Assembly: GCF_040115645.1 (NCBI RefSeq)
Contig: NW_027096027.1
Coordinates: 558,001 to 622,000 of the forward strand
From: Euwallacea fornicatus
Lineage: Eukaryota > Arthropoda > Insecta > Coleoptera > Curculionidae
Length of the DNA: 64,000 bases
Direction: 5' to 3'
Position 1 is the stretch's first letter. Each line of letters starts with the position of its first letter. A program made the position numbers and the translations under genes. Positions 63,173 through 64,000 of the stretch are shown in pieces. Below the pieces are notes generated by a model. That model was not told the origin of the DNA and did not search any database. It saw only the letters and a list, made by a program, of their open reading frames with translations.

Positions 63173-64000
63173 GTCACATTAATCAACTCGACGAGATCTT
63201 TAAGATGACAAAACACATCATGATTGCATCTTGTTGAATTTCCAAGAAAAATAGTACTTTATGTGCTCAAACACTCAAAATGTGTGATTGTTTTAAATTT
63301 GGAGGTCGATAACTTCGACAAATGACGACCAAATGTCTTAAACAGAGTGTCACATTAATCAACTCGACGAGATCTTTAAGATGACAAAACACATCATGAT
63401 TGCATCTTGTTGAATTTCCAAGAAAAATAGTACTTTATGTGCTCAAACACTCAAAATGTGTGATTGTTCTAAATTTGGAGCTCGATAACTTCGACAAATG
63501 ACGAACAAATGTCTTAAACAGAGAGTCAAGTTAATCAGCTCGACGAGATCTTTAAGATGACAAAACACATCATAACTGCATCTTGTTGAATTTCAAAAAA
63601 AAATAATGCTTTATGTGCTCAAACACTCAAAATGTGTGATTGTTCTAAATTTGATGTTCGATAACTTCGACAAATGACGACCAAATGTCTTAAACAGAGA
63701 GTCAAATTAATTAGCTCGACGAGATCTTTAAGATGACAAAACACATCATGATTGCATCTTGTTGAATTTCCAAGAAAAATAGTACTTTATGTGCTCAAAC
63801 ACTCAAAATGTGTGATTGTTTTAAATTTGGAGGTCGATAACTTCGACAAATGACGACCAAATGTCTTAAACAGAGTGTCACATTAATCAACTCGACGAGA
63901 TCTTTAAGATGACAAAACACATCATGATTGCATCTTGTTGAATTTCCAAGAAAAATAGTACTTTATGTGCTCAAACACTCAAAATGTGTGATTGTTCTAA
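63173..64000 (+). repeat. End of window: GTGTCACATT monomers at one- and three-monomer spacing, final monomer cut
   Basis: GTGTCACATT starts lie at 63,173, 63,349 and 63,877, spacings of 176 and 528 bp instead of 1,936. Between them are GGAGCTCG with GAACAAATG and the CATAACTGC A9 monomer. A private AATTAGCTCG is near 63,709. The last monomer (from 63,877) is truncated by the window edge after 124 bases, so the array continues beyond. Confidence 0.85.

Larger units (their letters stand above)
1..64000 (+). repeat. 176-bp satellite DNA array (363 complete monomers plus a partial one)
   Basis: The same 176-bp unit recurs without interruption and always in the same orientation. GTCAAATTAATCA-type starts fall at 2, 178, 354, 530 and so on to 63,877. 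The unit is AT-rich (58 G/C of 176 in the first copy) and carries five CpGs, three TCGA sites and one AGATCT (BglII) site. There is no gene, unique spacer, transposon insertion, inversion or telomere-like repeat anywhere, so every stretch over 300 bases without a gene is this satellite. The unit is near nucleosome-repeat length, and such arrays in eukaryotes are typically centromeric, pericentromeric or subtelomeric heterochromatin. A centromere-type satellite of a flowering plant is my inference; I do not recognise the family by name. The array runs off both ends of the window. Confidence 0.98.

Noticed and set aside
1..64000. CRISPR array or bacterial repeat region
   Set aside because: Units are 176 bp, contiguous and without unique spacers, so there is no repeat-spacer alternation. 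The uniform tandem structure is that of eukaryotic satellite DNA.
1..64000. Arabidopsis-type 178-bp or Brassica 176-bp centromere satellite, suggested by monomer length
   Set aside because: The length is similar, but I recognise no stretch of those families in this monomer, so I assign no family or species.

Overview
The whole 64 kb is one uninterrupted tandem satellite array. A single AT-rich monomer of 176 bp (about 33% G+C in the first copy) repeats head to tail in one orientation from base 1 to base 64,000. Counting from the GTC at base 2 to the GTC at base 63,877 gives 363 complete monomers, plus 124 bp of a 364th. I see no protein-coding gene, RNA gene, transposable element, telomeric repeat, CRISPR array or unique sequence. 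Both array edges lie outside the window.

A monomer close to nucleosome length, megasatellite-like uniformity, and higher-order repeats made of diverged monomers all point to nuclear DNA of a eukaryote, most likely a centromeric or pericentromeric satellite. A flowering plant is my best guess from general character: 170-180 bp AT-rich monomer, A-tracts and CAAAA motifs. I do not recognise the family, and neither species nor chromosomal position can be fixed from this sequence alone.

Monomers differ by linked point variants at a few sites. Examples are AGAGTC/AATGTC, CAGCTC/CAACTC, GATGAC/GATGGC, TCCAAG..TAGTAC/TCAGAG..TAGGAC/long A-tract, and GATGTTCG/GAAGCTCG/GAAGCTTG. Reading the order of these variants shows higher-order repeats (HORs) that change along the window. 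From 0 to 9 kb there are loose 3-, 5- and 10-monomer spacings. From 9.9 to 27.6 kb there are very long duplications: 33 monomers (5,806 bp), then a direct tandem of 29 monomers (5,101 bp). From 27 to 39 kb there are 18-, 17- and 28-monomer spacings, with a 4-monomer (704 bp) HOR inside. From 39.8 to 45.9 kb there is an 18-monomer tandem (3,166 bp) whose second copy has lost one monomer. From 46.8 to 63.2 kb there is a 15-monomer (2,640 bp) tandem, followed by a run of 11-monomer (1,936 bp) HORs of at least three compositions.

Length is extraordinarily conserved. The array is only 13 bp shorter than 363 x 176 bp, and I can place all 13 missing bases as single-base losses at just two monomer sites. 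The layout is what unequal exchange and gene conversion by whole-monomer steps would leave. The likely role is structural (nucleosome phasing and centromere chromatin), which is inference.
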